Below, piece after piece: positions 33,702 through 43,315 of a DNA stretch of 64,000 bases. Made by a program: the position numbers and the translations under genes. Each line of letters begins with the position of its first letter. Positions within the stretch are counted from its first letter, which is position 1. The DNA lies in NCBI RefSeq assembly GCF_900635955.1, contig NZ_LR134201.1, positions 4,216,001-4,280,000 on the forward strand. Reading direction: 5' to 3'. The notes under the pieces were generated by a model. It was not told where the DNA came from and did not search any database. It saw nothing but the letters and a program-made list of their open reading frames with translations. Source of the stretch: Cedecea lapagei. GTDB taxonomy: Bacteria; Pseudomonadota; Gammaproteobacteria; Enterobacterales; Enterobacteriaceae.

Positions 33702-36216
33702 AAGGTTTACGCAGCAGCTCCACCTCCGGCAGGTGCTGTTCTCTGCGGCGTAGATCCTGCCCGCTGATCAACAGCAGATCGAGCTGTGGATGACGACGGC
33801 GAGCCTGCTGGAGCACGTCCGCTCCGCTTAGCTCGCCGGGCAGCATCAGGTCGCTGATGACGATGCTGATCTCCGGTACATCGGCCATCAACTGCAGAGC
33901 CTGCCGGCTGTCGTCGGCTTCCAGCGTCAGATAACCCAGCTCATGCAGCTGTTCACACAGCGTCTGGCGCACGTCCGGCTCGTCTTCAAGCACCAGTACA
34001 AGCTGGTCGGAGATATTATTCTGTTCATCAGCCGCCGACGGCACCTCCGGCTGCACCTCAGCAGGCGCACGCGGCAGCTGCAGTACCACGCGGGTGCCTT
34101 TGCCGGGTTCGCTTTCTATTTGCACTCGCCCGCCCGACTGGCGCACAAAGCCATAAACCATCGACAGCCCAAGTCCGCTGCCGCTGCCGGTTTGCTTGGT
34201 GGTGAAGAAAGGCTCAAACACCTGAGCTTTAACCTCCTCCGTCATGCCGTGCCCGGCATCGGCCACCTCAACCACCACCATATCCTGTTTGCGCCCTTCC
34301 CCCCGCACCACGCGCTGGTTCCAGGTTCGGATCTTGATTTCGCCGCTGCGCCCTTCCATCGCGTCTCGGGCGTTCATCACCAGGTTAATGATCGCGTTTT
34401 CCAGCTGATTGACGTCTATCCACGCGGGCCAGGCGGGCTGCTGGGCTTCAACGGTGAGCATCAGGTGAGCAGGCAACGAGTGACGTATCAGCGGGTCGAG
34501 GTTTTCCAGCAGGTTTTTCATCGCTACCGCACGCGGGTGCAGAGACTGTTTACGGGAAAACGCAAGCAGCCGCTGGGTCAGCTGCGCACCACGTTCCGCA
34601 GCCTTAAGCGCACGCTGAATGCGCACCGAGTCCGGGGAGTCCGTCGCGGTCAGCTCAAGGCTACCGATGATCACCGCCAGCAGGTTATTAAAGTCATGCG
34701 CCAGGCCGCCGGTGAGCTGCCCAACGGCCTTCATCTTCTGGCTATGCACCAGCGCCTCCTCCAGCGCTTTGCGCTCGCTGCGCTCAAGCACCACGTTCAC
34801 CCTGCCACGCTCTGGCACAGGGCTAAAACGCAGTTCAATGGTGCGGCCATCAGCCAGCCTCAGCTCCTGCGGCTTCGGTAGGGGGCGCGAAAGGTTGCCA
34901 AGCATATGTTCCTGCAGCGGCATAACCTGCCTGAGCAGCCAGAGATAGTGCTGGCCGCGCTGCAGGCGCTGCGGCTCCAGTCCCAGCAGCAGAGGATATT
35001 GCTGATTCCATACCACCAGAAAACCGTCGCTGTCGAACAGCGCAAAGCCATCGCGCATGGCGTGGAAGGTGGTTTCCAGCAGGGTACTTTTCTCTTTTAG
35101 CAGGCGTGAAGTATGCTCCAGCGAAGCCGTATTGCGGGCGAAAACGTTAAAGGCTCGGGCAAGCTCCCCCAGCTCATCCTGCCGCTGTTGGGCAGGCACG
35201 CTGACCTCTTTCTCCCCTTTCGCCAGCCGCGTCATTGCCTGGGAAATCGCCGTTAAGTTAGAGCCGAGGTTGCGGTAGATATACAGTCCGGCAAACCCGG
35301 TTATTACCAGCGCCAGCAGGGCAAACAGGCCGATAAAAGCGATAATAGACTGTAAATCCCGATGGCTTTGCTGGCTGCGCTGCCGCGACTCCTCCCCCAC
35401 TTTTTGCACGTACTGGTTGATATCCTGATTCAGAAAAGCCACCAGCGCTTTGATGTGGTACATATGCCAGGCGATGCCCAGATCGCTCTCTTCAAGCTGC
35501 GCAGAAAGCGGCGGCAGCTGGTGCAGGCCGTTTCTGAACTGCTGCAGAATGCTGTCCGAGAGCGGCGACGGCGCATGCTCAGGAAGAAGCTGCATCACTT
35601 CGCTAAGCTGACGAACCGCAGGCCTCGGCGAGGCGGACTGAATCGCCACCACAATCAGGCGATCCATCTCTTTTAGCAGCCCGTCCTGCGGCACATTAAG
35701 CCCCTCGCGCGCGTTAACTTCCTGCAAATGCTCAAGGTAGCTCTGGTTCTGGTAAAGGGCGCTCAGCAGCAGGTTGCGCTGCAGATGGCGGCGATGCCCC
35801 ATGACCAGCATATTGGTGACGCTGCTCTCCAGCTCGTTACTGCGCTTGATAATGCGGCTGACCAGCTGCGGCTCATGGCTTGCCAGCGGCGCCGCGGCAA
35901 GGTGAGAAAGCGAGTTTTGCAGCGAAAGCTGGGTCTGCTTCAGGCTCGCCGCCTCGCTCTGGTACTCCAGCGCCCCGACAACCTGAGAAAGCCTGACCGC
36001 CGCTGTCGCCACGTTAGAAGTGTCACGCGCCAGCTCCATGCTGCCGGACATATCGAGCAGCGTTTGCCCCTGCACCTGTTCCTGCAGGCGGCTGGCGTGT
36101 TCAAAGCCAAGCACCGCCACGCCGCAGACCATCAGCGTCACCGCCACCACCAGCAGATTGAAGAACAGCAGGCGACCACGGGCGCTGGTGAAAAAAGAAG
36201 GGCGAGGCTGGGTCAT
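33613..36216 (-). CDS. Hybrid sensor histidine kinase of a transporter-linked two-component system
   Basis: An 867-residue membrane sensor kinase. In order: a transmembrane helix near residues 16-38, a long periplasmic helical sensor, a second membrane segment (around 315), a HAMP linker, a PAS-like domain, an H-box GLAHDFNNLLAVI containing the phospho-accepting His, an HATPase domain with N-box NLVMNARDA and G-boxes DAGHGM and GSGSGLGLSM, and a C-terminal receiver domain starting LVLVLEDEPDV. No histidine phosphotransfer domain follows, so phosphotransfer to the partner regulator may be direct or need another protein. The start follows GGAGCC; a longer ORF exists but includes a REP-like repeat. 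It is convergent with alsK and divergent from a sugar-type ABC operon. It probably senses that transporter's substrate; this is inferred. Confidence 0.85.
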   Translation of the reverse strand: MTQPRPSFFTSARGRLLFFNLLVVAVTLMVCGVAVLGFEHASRLQEQVQGQTLLDMSGSMELARDTSNVATAAVRLSQVVGALEYQSEAASLKQTQLSLQNSLSHLAAAPLASHEPQLVSRIIKRSNELESSVTNMLVMGHRRHLQRNLLLSALYQNQSYLEHLQEVNAREGLNVPQDGLLKEMDRLIVVAIQSASPRPAVRQLSEVMQLLPEHAPSPLSDSILQQFRNGLHQLPPLSAQLEESDLGIAWHMYHIKALVAFLNQDINQYVQKVGEESRQRSQQSHRDLQSIIAFIGLFALLALVITGFAGLYIYRNLGSNLTAISQAMTRLAKGEKEVSVPAQQRQDELGELARAFNVFARNTASLEHTSRLLKEKSTLLETTFHAMRDGFALFDSDGFLVVWNQQYPLLLGLEPQRLQRGQHYLWLLRQVMPLQEHMLGNLSRPLPKPQELRLADGRTIELRFSPVPERGRVNVVLERSERKALEEALVHSQKMKAVGQLTGGLAHDFNNLLAVIIGSLELTATDSPDSVRIQRALKAAERGAQLTQRLLAFSRKQSLHPRAVAMKNLLENLDPLIRHSLPAHLMLTVEAQQPAWPAWIDVNQLENAIINLVMNARDAMEGRSGEIKIRTWNQRVVRGEGRKQDMVVVEVADAGHGMTEEVKAQVFEPFFTTKQTGSGSGLGLSMVYGFVRQSGGRVQIESEPGKGTRVVLQLPRAPAEVQPEVPSAADEQNNISDQLVLVLEDEPDVRQTLCEQLHELGYLTLEADDSRQALQLMADVPEISIVISDLMLPGELSGADVLQQARRRHPQLDLLLISGQDLRRREQHLPEVELLRKPFTRVQLAEALRKARAGSWSGQAKPRPARR

Positions 36217-36238
36217 AGAGGCTCCGTGGTTGTTTTTT

Positions 36239-36371
36239 CCCCTCACCCTGCCCCTCTCCCCAGAGGGGAGAGGGAAAAAAGAGGGTAGCCTCTCCCCAAT
36301 ATGGATTGAGGACAAGGGCTTGCACACCGCCTTTCCCCCTCTCCCTTGCAGGGAGAGGGCCGGGGTGAGGG
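36239..36371. repeat. Inverted pair of REP-like palindromes upstream of the kinase gene
   Basis: A left element (CCTCACCCTGCCCCTCTCCCC...) and a right element (CCCTCTCCCTTGCAGGGAGAGGGCCGGGGTGAGGG) face each other. Unusually this pair lies in a divergent promoter region rather than between convergent genes. Confidence 0.78.
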
Positions 36372-36446
36372 TCACATCTTCACTCCAGTTAAGCATTGCA
36401 CGGATTTTGATAAATATTTCCACTCCGGGAATGTGATCCAGGTTAA

Positions 36447-36475
36447 CTATTCAACTCTATGACAAATATGAACGG
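36447..36475. promoter_or_regulatory. TorR-box-like inverted sites upstream of the ABC operon
   Basis: CTATTCAACT (36447-36456) and ATATGAACGG (36466-36475) resemble the TorR decamer CTGTTCATAT in inverted arrangement. They lie about 70-100 bases before the ATPase gene, a fitting place for the OmpR/TorR-type regulator encoded at the other end of the operon. Binding is inferred. Confidence 0.45.
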
Positions 36476-36545
36476 CCGCTGACATTTTACATTTACCGGC
36501 CTGTGGTTGACTGGCGCTTATTGATAACCCCAAAGGCGCCGCATC

Positions 36546-38069
36546 ATGAGCAGAGTCCCCCTTCTGGAAATGCGCAATATTGCCAGGGCATTTGGCAAAT
36601 TTTATGCGCTAAAAGGCGTCGATTTAACGGTGTTTCCCGGTGAGATCCATGCGCTGATGGGTGAAAACGGGGCGGGTAAAAGCACGCTGATGAAGATCCT
36701 CGCTGGCGCCTATATTGCCACCAGCGGCGAAGTGCTGATTGACGGCAAACCCTATGCCATCAAGGGCCCCAAAGATGCCCTTAACGCAGGTATTACCCTG
36801 ATTTACCAAGAGATGCAGCTCGCGCCAAACCTTACCGTGGCGGAGAATATCTTCCTCGGCAGCGAGCTGGCGCGCGGCGGCCTGGTACAACGTAAAGAGA
36901 TGGTGCAGCAGGCGCAGGTGGTGATTGACCGCCTCGGCGCACAGTTCAAGGCCACGGATCTCGTCATGAAGCTCACCATTGCCGAGCAGCAGCAAGTTGA
37001 GATTGCCCGCGCGCTCCAGCGTAACAGCCGCATTCTGGTGATGGACGAACCGACAGCCGCCCTCTCCTCCCGCGAAACGCACCGGCTATTTGAGCTGATT
37101 TTCCGCCTTCGCGATGAAGGCATGGCGATCATCTACATCAGCCACCGCATGGCAGAAATCTATGAGCTCTCTGACCGGGTCAGCGTGCTGCGCGACGGTC
37201 AGTATGTGGGCAGCCTGACGCGTGAAAACCTTAACGCCAGCGAATTGGTCAAAATGATGGTTGGGCGGCCGCTCAGCGATCTGTTCAACAAAGAGCGCGA
37301 TATCCCGCTGGGCAGCCCTCGCCTCAACGTTCACCACCTGACGGACAATGGAAAAGTGCAGCCCGTCAGCCTGCAGGTGCGTTCCGGGGAAATCGTTGGC
37401 CTTGCCGGGCTGGTGGGTGCCGGACGTTCAGAGCTTGCACAGCTGATCTTCGGCGTGCGCAAAGCGACGGGAGGATCGATTGAGATCGACGGTCAGCCGG
37501 TAACCCTTCGCTCACCGCGCGAAGCTATTCAGCATGGCGTCGGTTTCCTGACGGAAAACCGCAAGGAGCAGGGACTGTTTCTCGAGCTGGCGGCCCAGGA
37601 CAACATCACCATGGCCACGCTCGAGCGTGACGCCCACTTCGGCATGTTAGACCGTAAAAAAGCACAGGCCATTTCCGACGACGCTATCAGCCTGCTGAAT
37701 ATTCGTGTGCCCCACGCGCAGGTTCGCGCCGGAGGCCTGTCCGGGGGCAATCAGCAAAAACTGCTGATTTCCCGCTGGGTTGCCATTGGCCCACGCATTC
37801 TGATCCTCGATGAACCTACGCGCGGCGTGGACGTTGGCGCTAAAAGCGAGATCTACCGCATCATGAATCAGCTCGCCCGTCAGGGCGTGGCCATTTTAAT
37901 GATCTCCAGCGAGCTGCCCGAAGTGGTGGGCATGAGCGACCGGGTGTACGTCATGCGCGAAGGCAGCATTGCCGGCGAGCTGCTGCGCCACGACATCACG
38001 CAAGAAAATATTATGACCCTGGCTACCGGCGTGACCGAGGCCCATAAGAAAGAGGTTCACCATGACTAA
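36546..38069 (+). CDS. Ribose-type sugar ABC transporter double ATPase
   Basis: A 507-residue fused double ABC ATPase like RbsA/YtfR. The first half has Walker A GENGAGKST and Walker B LVMDEPTAAL; the second half has a degenerate Walker A (GLVGAGRSE), signature LSGGNQQKL and Walker B LILDEPTRG. It is the first of three genes encoding ATPase, permease and binding protein. The start MSRVPLLEMRNIARAFGKFYAL is family-typical. The substrate cannot be read from the ATPase. The gene overlaps the permease gene by 8 bases. Confidence 0.92.
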   Translation: MSRVPLLEMRNIARAFGKFYALKGVDLTVFPGEIHALMGENGAGKSTLMKILAGAYIATSGEVLIDGKPYAIKGPKDALNAGITLIYQEMQLAPNLTVAENIFLGSELARGGLVQRKEMVQQAQVVIDRLGAQFKATDLVMKLTIAEQQQVEIARALQRNSRILVMDEPTAALSSRETHRLFELIFRLRDEGMAIIYISHRMAEIYELSDRVSVLRDGQYVGSLTRENLNASELVKMMVGRPLSDLFNKERDIPLGSPRLNVHHLTDNGKVQPVSLQVRSGEIVGLAGLVGAGRSELAQLIFGVRKATGGSIEIDGQPVTLRSPREAIQHGVGFLTENRKEQGLFLELAAQDNITMATLERDAHFGMLDRKKAQAISDDAISLLNIRVPHAQVRAGGLSGGNQQKLLISRWVAIGPRILILDEPTRGVDVGAKSEIYRIMNQLARQGVAILMISSELPEVVGMSDRVYVMREGSIAGELLRHDITQENIMTLATGVTEAHKKEVHHD

Positions 38070-39054
38070 CTCAGGCACGCAACCGGTGGCAAAATCCGCT
38101 TCGATCAAGAAAGCCCTGTTCGGCGATTTAATGCAAACAGTCGGCATTTTGCCGATTTTGATCCTGATCGTCGCCGTCTTTGGCTTTATCGCGCCCAACT
38201 TCTTTACCGAATCGAACCTGCTTAATATCGCCCGGCAATCCTCCATCAACATCGTACTGGCGGCGGGAATGACCTTCATTATTTTGACCGGCGGTATCGA
38301 CCTGTCCGTAGGCTCCATCCTGGGAACGACCGCGGTCACCGCGATGGTCGTTTCGCTGATACCGGGCTGGGCAGGCCTGTCGATTCCGGCGGCGCTGATG
38401 ATGGGCACCGGCCTTGGGCTGTTTAACGGCATGCTGGTCGCCTGGGCTGGGCTGCCGCCGTTTATCGTCACGCTCGGCACCTATACTGCGCTGCGCGGTG
38501 CGGCGTATCTGCTGGCCGACGGCACCACGGTGATTAACTCCAATATCAACTTCGAGTGGATTGGCAACGCCTATCTTGGCCCGGTGCCGTGGCTGGTGGT
38601 GATTGCCCTGCTGGTAATTGCGGTGTGCTGGTTCATCCTGCGCCGTACCACGCTTGGCGTTCATATTTATGCGGTAGGCGGCAACATGCAGGCGGCACGC
38701 CTGACCGGCATCAAAGTGTGGATGGTGCTGCTGTTCGTTTACGGCATGAGCGGCCTGCTTTCCGGCCTCGGCGGCATCATGAGCGCTTCACGCCTCTACA
38801 GCGCCAACGGTAACCTCGGCGTGGGCTACGAGCTTGATGCTATCGCCGCCGTGATCCTCGGCGGAACCAGCTTCGTGGGCGGAATTGGCACTATCACCGG
38901 CACGCTGGTGGGGGCGCTGATTATTGCCACGCTCAACAACGGCATGACGCTGATGGGCGTCTCTTATTTCTGGCAATTAGTGATCAAAGGGGCGGTGATC
39001 ATCATAGCGGTGCTGATCGACAAATACCGTACCCGTCACCATCAAAGTGCATAA
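38062..39054 (+). CDS. Ribose-type sugar ABC transporter permease
   Basis: A 330-residue RbsC-family permease with about eight to ten membrane helices and the conserved block AAGMTFIILTGGIDLSVGSILG. A hydrophilic N-terminal tail of about 30 residues precedes the first helix. It overlaps the ATPase gene and is followed 30 bases later by the binding protein gene. Family is clear; substrate is not. Confidence 0.92.
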   Translation: MTNSGTQPVAKSASIKKALFGDLMQTVGILPILILIVAVFGFIAPNFFTESNLLNIARQSSINIVLAAGMTFIILTGGIDLSVGSILGTTAVTAMVVSLIPGWAGLSIPAALMMGTGLGLFNGMLVAWAGLPPFIVTLGTYTALRGAAYLLADGTTVINSNINFEWIGNAYLGPVPWLVVIALLVIAVCWFILRRTTLGVHIYAVGGNMQAARLTGIKVWMVLLFVYGMSGLLSGLGGIMSASRLYSANGNLGVGYELDAIAAVILGGTSFVGGIGTITGTLVGALIIATLNNGMTLMGVSYFWQLVIKGAVIIIAVLIDKYRTRHHQSA

Positions 39055-39084
39055 CAACAAAACCCTACGAGTGAGGAAAACAGC

Positions 39085-40029
39085 ATGCGTTTGAAACCCA
39101 TAGTGACTGCGTTACTGGCCGGCGCGATGATCGCAGGTGCGCCGTTTGCCCAGGCAAAAGAGTTGAAGTCTATCGGCGTGACGGTGGGCGACCTTGCCAA
39201 CCCGTTCTTCGTGCAGATAACCAAAGGCGCCGAGCTGGAAGCCCGTAAGCTTGCAGGCGACAACGTGAAAGTCACGCTGGTCTCCAGCGGTTACGATCTC
39301 GGCCAGCAGGTCGCACAGATCGACAACTTTATCGCCGCGAAGGTAGACATGATCATCCTGAATGCCGCGGATTCCAAAGGGATCGGCCCGGCGGTTAAAC
39401 GTGCGAGAGACGCCGGGATCGTCGTTGTCGCGGTAGACGTGGCGGCTGACGGGGCAGATGCCACGATCACCTCCGACAACACCCAGGCCGGGCAGATGGC
39501 CTGTAAGTACATTTCCGACCGCCTGAAAGACAAAGGCAACGTGGTGATCATCAACGGGCCGCCGGTATCTGCGGTGCAGAACCGCGTTGAGGGCTGCGAA
39601 ACCGAATTCAAAAAGCACCCGGACATTAAGATCCTCTCCTCTAATCAGAATGCTAAGGGCAGCCGTGAAGGCGGCCTGGAAGTAATGACCTCGCTGCTGG
39701 CGGCGAATCCGAAGATCGACGGCGTGTTTGCCATCAACGATCCGACGGCGATCGGGGCCGATCTGGCGGCAAAGCAGGCGCAGCGTAACGAGTTCTTTAT
39801 CGTTGGCGTGGACGGTAGCCCGGACGGTGAAGAAGCCCTGAAGCGCGGCGGAAGCTCGCTGTTTGTGGCGACCCCGGCGCAGGATCCGCAGGTGATGGCG
39901 GCGAAAGCGGTCGAAATTGGCTATGACATTTTGCAGGGTAAACCCGCGCCGAAAGGCCCGGTGCTGATCCCGGTGACAATGATTGATAAGAGCAATATCG
40001 GCAGCTACAAAGGATGGACGGTGAAATAA
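39085..40029 (+). CDS. Ribose-type periplasmic sugar-binding protein
   Basis: A 314-residue periplasmic binding protein with a signal peptide ending APFAQA (about residue 24), followed by KELKSIGVTVGDLANPFFVQITKGAE, typical of the ribose-type (peripla_BP_4) group. A cysteine pair, in MACKYIS and VEGCETEF, may form a disulfide. It lies last in the operon, followed by a REP-like hairpin before the convergent regulator gene. It is also a candidate to present the bound ligand to the neighbouring sensor kinase. Close to sugar or sugar-alcohol binders; the ligand is unknown. Confidence 0.9.
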   Translation: MRLKPIVTALLAGAMIAGAPFAQAKELKSIGVTVGDLANPFFVQITKGAELEARKLAGDNVKVTLVSSGYDLGQQVAQIDNFIAAKVDMIILNAADSKGIGPAVKRARDAGIVVVAVDVAADGADATITSDNTQAGQMACKYISDRLKDKGNVVIINGPPVSAVQNRVEGCETEFKKHPDIKILSSNQNAKGSREGGLEVMTSLLAANPKIDGVFAINDPTAIGADLAAKQAQRNEFFIVGVDGSPDGEEALKRGGSSLFVATPAQDPQVMAAKAVEIGYDILQGKPAPKGPVLIPVTMIDKSNIGSYKGWTVK

Positions 40030-40030
40030 G

Positions 40031-40070
40031 TCTCCCCTAACCCCGCACCTCTCCCCAAAGGGGAGAGGGC
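40031..40070. terminator. REP-like hairpin acting as a bidirectional terminator candidate
   Basis: CCTCTCCCCAAAGGGGAGAGG between convergent binding-protein and response-regulator genes forms a strong hairpin and belongs to the REP-like family, with a left CCCCTAACCCC arm. Confidence 0.6.
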
Positions 40071-40113
40071 GAAAAATCATCACTCATCTGTGTCATGAGT
40101 ACCGCCGGTTTAT

Positions 40114-40848
40114 CTAGACCAGATTATTTTCGCCACGGGTGATGTCGGCGGCAAATACGTAGCCCAGACCGCGTATGGTGCGAATAAGCGTGGGCTGGTG
40201 AGGGTTTACCTCGATTTTGCGACGCAGCCGCATAATTAATACGTCGATGGTGCGGTCAAACACTTCGAGGCTTTCGCTGTGGGTCAGCTCGAGCAGCTTC
40301 TCCCGCGACAGCACCTTCCGGGCGTTTTGTGCCAGCGAAAGCAGCAGACCATATTCCCCCTGGGTCAGGTCAACCTGCTGCTGCTGAGCATTGATCAGCT
40401 GACAGCGGTCGGTATCCAGCCGCCAGCCGTTGAACTGCAGCCCGCTGGTTTTCGTCGGGCTAGTTTCTACGGCCAGCGCCCCGCTGCGCCTTAACACCGC
40501 CTTCACCCGCGCGACAACCACGCGGCCATTAAACGGTTTGGCGATGTAGTCATCGGCGCCCATTTCCAGCCCAACAACCACGTCGGACTCGCTGCCCATA
40601 CCGGTTAGCATCACCACCGGCAAAGAAGGACGTAGCTTCTGCACCTGCTGGAGCACCAGCAGGCCGTTGGTATCCGGCAGCATCATATCCAGCAAAATAA
40701 GCGAAACAGAAGGCTCAGCCGCTACGATCTGCAGCGCGTCATTGCCGCGATGGCACACCAGCACGTCAAAAACGTGTTCGCTGAGTACCTCGCGCAGCAC
40801 ATCGCAAATAGCCGTATCGTCATCCACCACCAGGATTGCAGGTTTCAT
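40114..40848 (-). CDS. OmpR/TorR-like response regulator
   Basis: A 244-residue response regulator with an N-terminal receiver (acidic DDD at residues 9-11, phospho-acceptor Asp54 in LLDMMLP, Lys in AKPF) and a C-terminal OmpR-type winged helix (LTQGEYGLLLSLAQNARKVLSREKLLELTHS...DVLIMRLRRKIEVNP..IRTIRGLGYVF). It resembles TorR in overall sequence. The ATG follows CCGGAG; upstream codons are open but not needed. It lies at the far end of the ABC operon from the hybrid kinase, and no other kinase is near, so the two likely form one signalling pair split around the transporter they control. Confidence 0.87.
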   Translation of the reverse strand: MKPAILVVDDDTAICDVLREVLSEHVFDVLVCHRGNDALQIVAAEPSVSLILLDMMLPDTNGLLVLQQVQKLRPSLPVVMLTGMGSESDVVVGLEMGADDYIAKPFNGRVVVARVKAVLRRSGALAVETSPTKTSGLQFNGWRLDTDRCQLINAQQQQVDLTQGEYGLLLSLAQNARKVLSREKLLELTHSESLEVFDRTIDVLIMRLRRKIEVNPHQPTLIRTIRGLGYVFAADITRGENNLV

Positions 40849-40970
40849 TATTTTCTCCGGAGGTGAGGAGGTTCTTTTTAGTGTGAGCGATTGTTGATTG
40901 AGCGCAGCAGAAAGAACACAGATCCGTGCGGAATTTTCTATCACTGTCACAAATGCCCGTCAGTTCGACA

Positions 40971-40984
40971 CGTCATTTATGACG
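40971..40984. promoter_or_regulatory. Palindrome upstream of fdhF, candidate FhlA site
   Basis: CGTCATTTATGACG is a perfect 6+6 inverted repeat about 75 bases upstream of the sigma54 promoter of fdhF. Position and symmetry fit the upstream activator sites bound by FhlA in E. coli. Confidence 0.5.
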
Positions 40985-41045
40985 ATATCCTCGACCTTTC
41001 GTCAGCCTGTTCGCCAAACTGGCGCCAATACCCATGCTCTCTATA

Positions 41046-41061
41046 TGGCATAGATAATGCA
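41046..41061 (+). promoter_or_regulatory. Sigma54 (-24/-12) promoter of fdhF
   Basis: TGGCATAGATAATGCA fits the consensus TGGCAC-N5-TTGCA with GG and GC 10 bases apart. It lies 71 bases before the fdhF start codon. E. coli fdhF is transcribed by sigma54 RNA polymerase with FhlA. Confidence 0.75.
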
Positions 41062-41131
41062 TTCAGAGGCGCAGCGAGACGGTTTGCTTTTATCGCCGTA
41101 CTCAAATAACAGCATTGACTGGAGCAACATG

Positions 41132-43279
41132 ATGAAAAAAGTCGTCACGGTTTGCCCCTATTGCGCCTCGGGTTGCAAGATAAACCTGGTGGTGGATAAC
41201 GGCAAAATCGTCAAGGCGGAAGGTGCACAGGGTAAAACCAACCAGGGCGACCTGTGCCTGAAGGGGTATTACGGTTGGGACTTTATCACCGACACCAAAA
41301 TTCTTACCCCGCGTTTGAAATCCCCAATGATTCGCCGCCAGCGCGGTGGCAAGCTGGAAGCCGTTTCCTGGGATGAGGCGCTGGATTATGTCAGCTCACG
41401 CCTGAGCGAGATCAAAGCCAAATATGGCCCGAACGCCATTCAAACCACCGGTTCCTCACGCGGTACCGGCAACGAAACCAACTATGTAATGCAAAAATTT
41501 GCGCGCGCCGTTATTGGGACCAATAACGTCGATTGCTGCGCACGCGTCTGACACGGCCCTTCGGTTGCAGGTCTGCACCAGTCGGTCGGTAACGGCGCAA
41601 TGAGTAACTCCATCGTCGAGATTGAGGAGACTGATTTAGTCTTTGTGTTCGGGTACAACCCGGCAGATTCACACCCTATCGTGGCTAATCGCGTGATTAA
41701 GGCGAAGCAGAAAGGGGCTCAGATTATCGTTGTCGATCCGCGCAAAATTGAAACCGCGCGCATTGCCGACATGCATTTAAGGTTACGAAACGGCTCTAAT
41801 ATCGCGCTGCTGAACGCGATGGGCCACGTCATTGTTGCAGAGAATCTTTACGACCACGCTTTTGTCGCCTCTCGTACCGAAGGCTTTGAGGAGTATCGCA
41901 AAATCGTTGAAGGCTACACGCCGGAGTCCGTGGAAGAAATCACCGGCGTCAGCGCCGGGGAAATCCGCGCGGCCGCGCGTATGTATGCCAAAGCCAAAAC
42001 CGCTACCATCCTGTGGGGCATGGGCGTGACCCAGTTCTATCAGGGCGTGGAAACCGTGCGCTCGCTCACCAGCCTGGCGCTGATGACCGGCAACCTCGGC
42101 AAGCCTAACGTTGGCGTGAACCCGGTTCGCGGCCAGAACAACGTTCAGGGTGCCTGCGACATGGGCGCGCTGCCGGATATGTTCCCGGGCAACCAGTATG
42201 TTCGTGACGCGGCAACCCGCAGCAAATTTGCTGCCGCCTGGGGCGTTGACGCGCTGCCGGAAGCTAACGGTTATCGCATCAGCGAGCTGCCGCACCGCGT
42301 CGAACACGGTGAAGTCCGCGCCGCCTATATTATGGGTGAAGATCCGCTGCAAACTGACGCCGAGCTTTCTGCGGTGCGCAAAGCGTTTGCCGGACTGGAA
42401 CTGGTGATAGTGCAGGACATCTTCATGACTAAAACCGCCGCCGAGGCTGACGTTATTTTACCGTCCACCTCCTGGGGTGAGCACGAAGGGGTCTTCACCG
42501 CCGCAGACCGTGGCTTCCAGCGCTTCTTTAAAGCGGTCGAGCCAAAGTGGGACCTCAAAACGGACTGGCAAATCATCAGCGAAATCGCCACCCGCATGGG
42601 CTACCCGATGCACTACCGCAACACCCAGGAGATCTGGGACGAGCTTCGTCATCTGTGTCCGGATTTCTACGGCGCGACCTACGAAAAAATGGGCGAGCTG
42701 GGCTATATCCAGTGGCCCTGCCGGGACACTTCCGACGCGGACCAGGGCACCTCTTATCTTTACGAAAGCAAGTTCGAGCGGCCGGGTGGGCTGGGACAAT
42801 TCTTCACCTGCGACTGGGCACCGCCTGTCGATCGCATCACCGACGAGTACCCGATGGTGCTCTCTACGGTACGTGAAGTCGGCCACTACTCTTGCCGCTC
42901 TATGACCGGTAACTGTGCCGCACTGGCCGCGCTGGCCGATGAGCCGGGCTATGCGCAAATCCACGTTGAAGATGCTGCACGCCTGGGCATCGAAGATGAA
43001 GCGTTAATTTGGGTGAATTCGCGTAAAGGCCGGGTTATCACTCGTGCGGCGGTCAGCGAACGCCCAAACAAAGGCGCCGTGTACATGACCTATCAGTGGT
43101 GGATTGGCGCCTGTAATGAGCTGGTAACGGAGAACCTGAGCCCGATAACCAAAACGCCGGAGTATAAGTACTGCGCTGTGCGCGTCGAGCCGATCGCCGA
43201 TCAGCAGGCCGCAGAGCAGTATGTCATTGATGAGTACAACAAGCTGAAGGCCCGCCTTCGCGAAAGCGCTATAGGGTAA
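41132..43279 (+). CDS. fdhF: FdhF, formate dehydrogenase H (selenocysteine enzyme)
   Basis: A 715-residue molybdenum, selenium and 4Fe-4S enzyme that oxidises formate to CO2 within the formate hydrogenlyase system. The frame contains an in-frame TGA at 41549-41551, codon 140, in the context CCARV-U-HGPSVAG, which is the known Sec140 of FdhF; the conserved sequence continues after it. The cluster cysteines are Cys8, Cys11, Cys15 and Cys42. A bSECIS hairpin follows the TGA. A naive gene finder would split it into two ORFs (ends at 41551 and starts at 41600). The second of two adjacent ATG codons gives the E. coli N-terminus and better spacing from GGAG. Activity depends on SelABCD and molybdenum cofactor, encoded elsewhere. 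Confidence 0.97.
41549..41590 (+). promoter_or_regulatory. bSECIS element directing UGA recoding in fdhF
   Basis: Directly after the TGA, the mRNA can fold CGGTTGC...AGGTCT...GCACC...CGG into the bacterial SECIS hairpin whose apical AGGTCT loop binds SelB. The sequence closely follows the E. coli fdhF element. Confidence 0.9.
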
Positions 43280-43284
43280 AACAG

Positions 43285-43313
43285 CCCCTCACCCCTTTGG
43301 AGTGAGGGGTTTT
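43285..43313. terminator. Bidirectional terminator between fdhF and gltP
   Basis: CCCCTCAC...GTGAGGGG forms an 8-base stem followed by TTTT, six bases after the fdhF stop and just before the gltP stop on the other strand. Confidence 0.8.
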
Positions 43314-43315
43314 AC

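Noticed and set aside
33943..34881. 312-codon open frame on the plus strand
   Set aside because: It lies wholly antisense to the sensor kinase gene, is rich in His/Arg/Gln as typical of antisense frames in GC-rich DNA, and has no family resemblance.
39112..40083. 323-codon open frame on the minus strand
   Set aside because: Antisense to the binding protein gene, and its start includes the REP-like repeat.
41600..43279. Separate 559-residue molybdopterin oxidoreductase gene starting at 41600
   Set aside because: It is the 3' part of fdhF; the break is a selenocysteine UGA, not a real stop.
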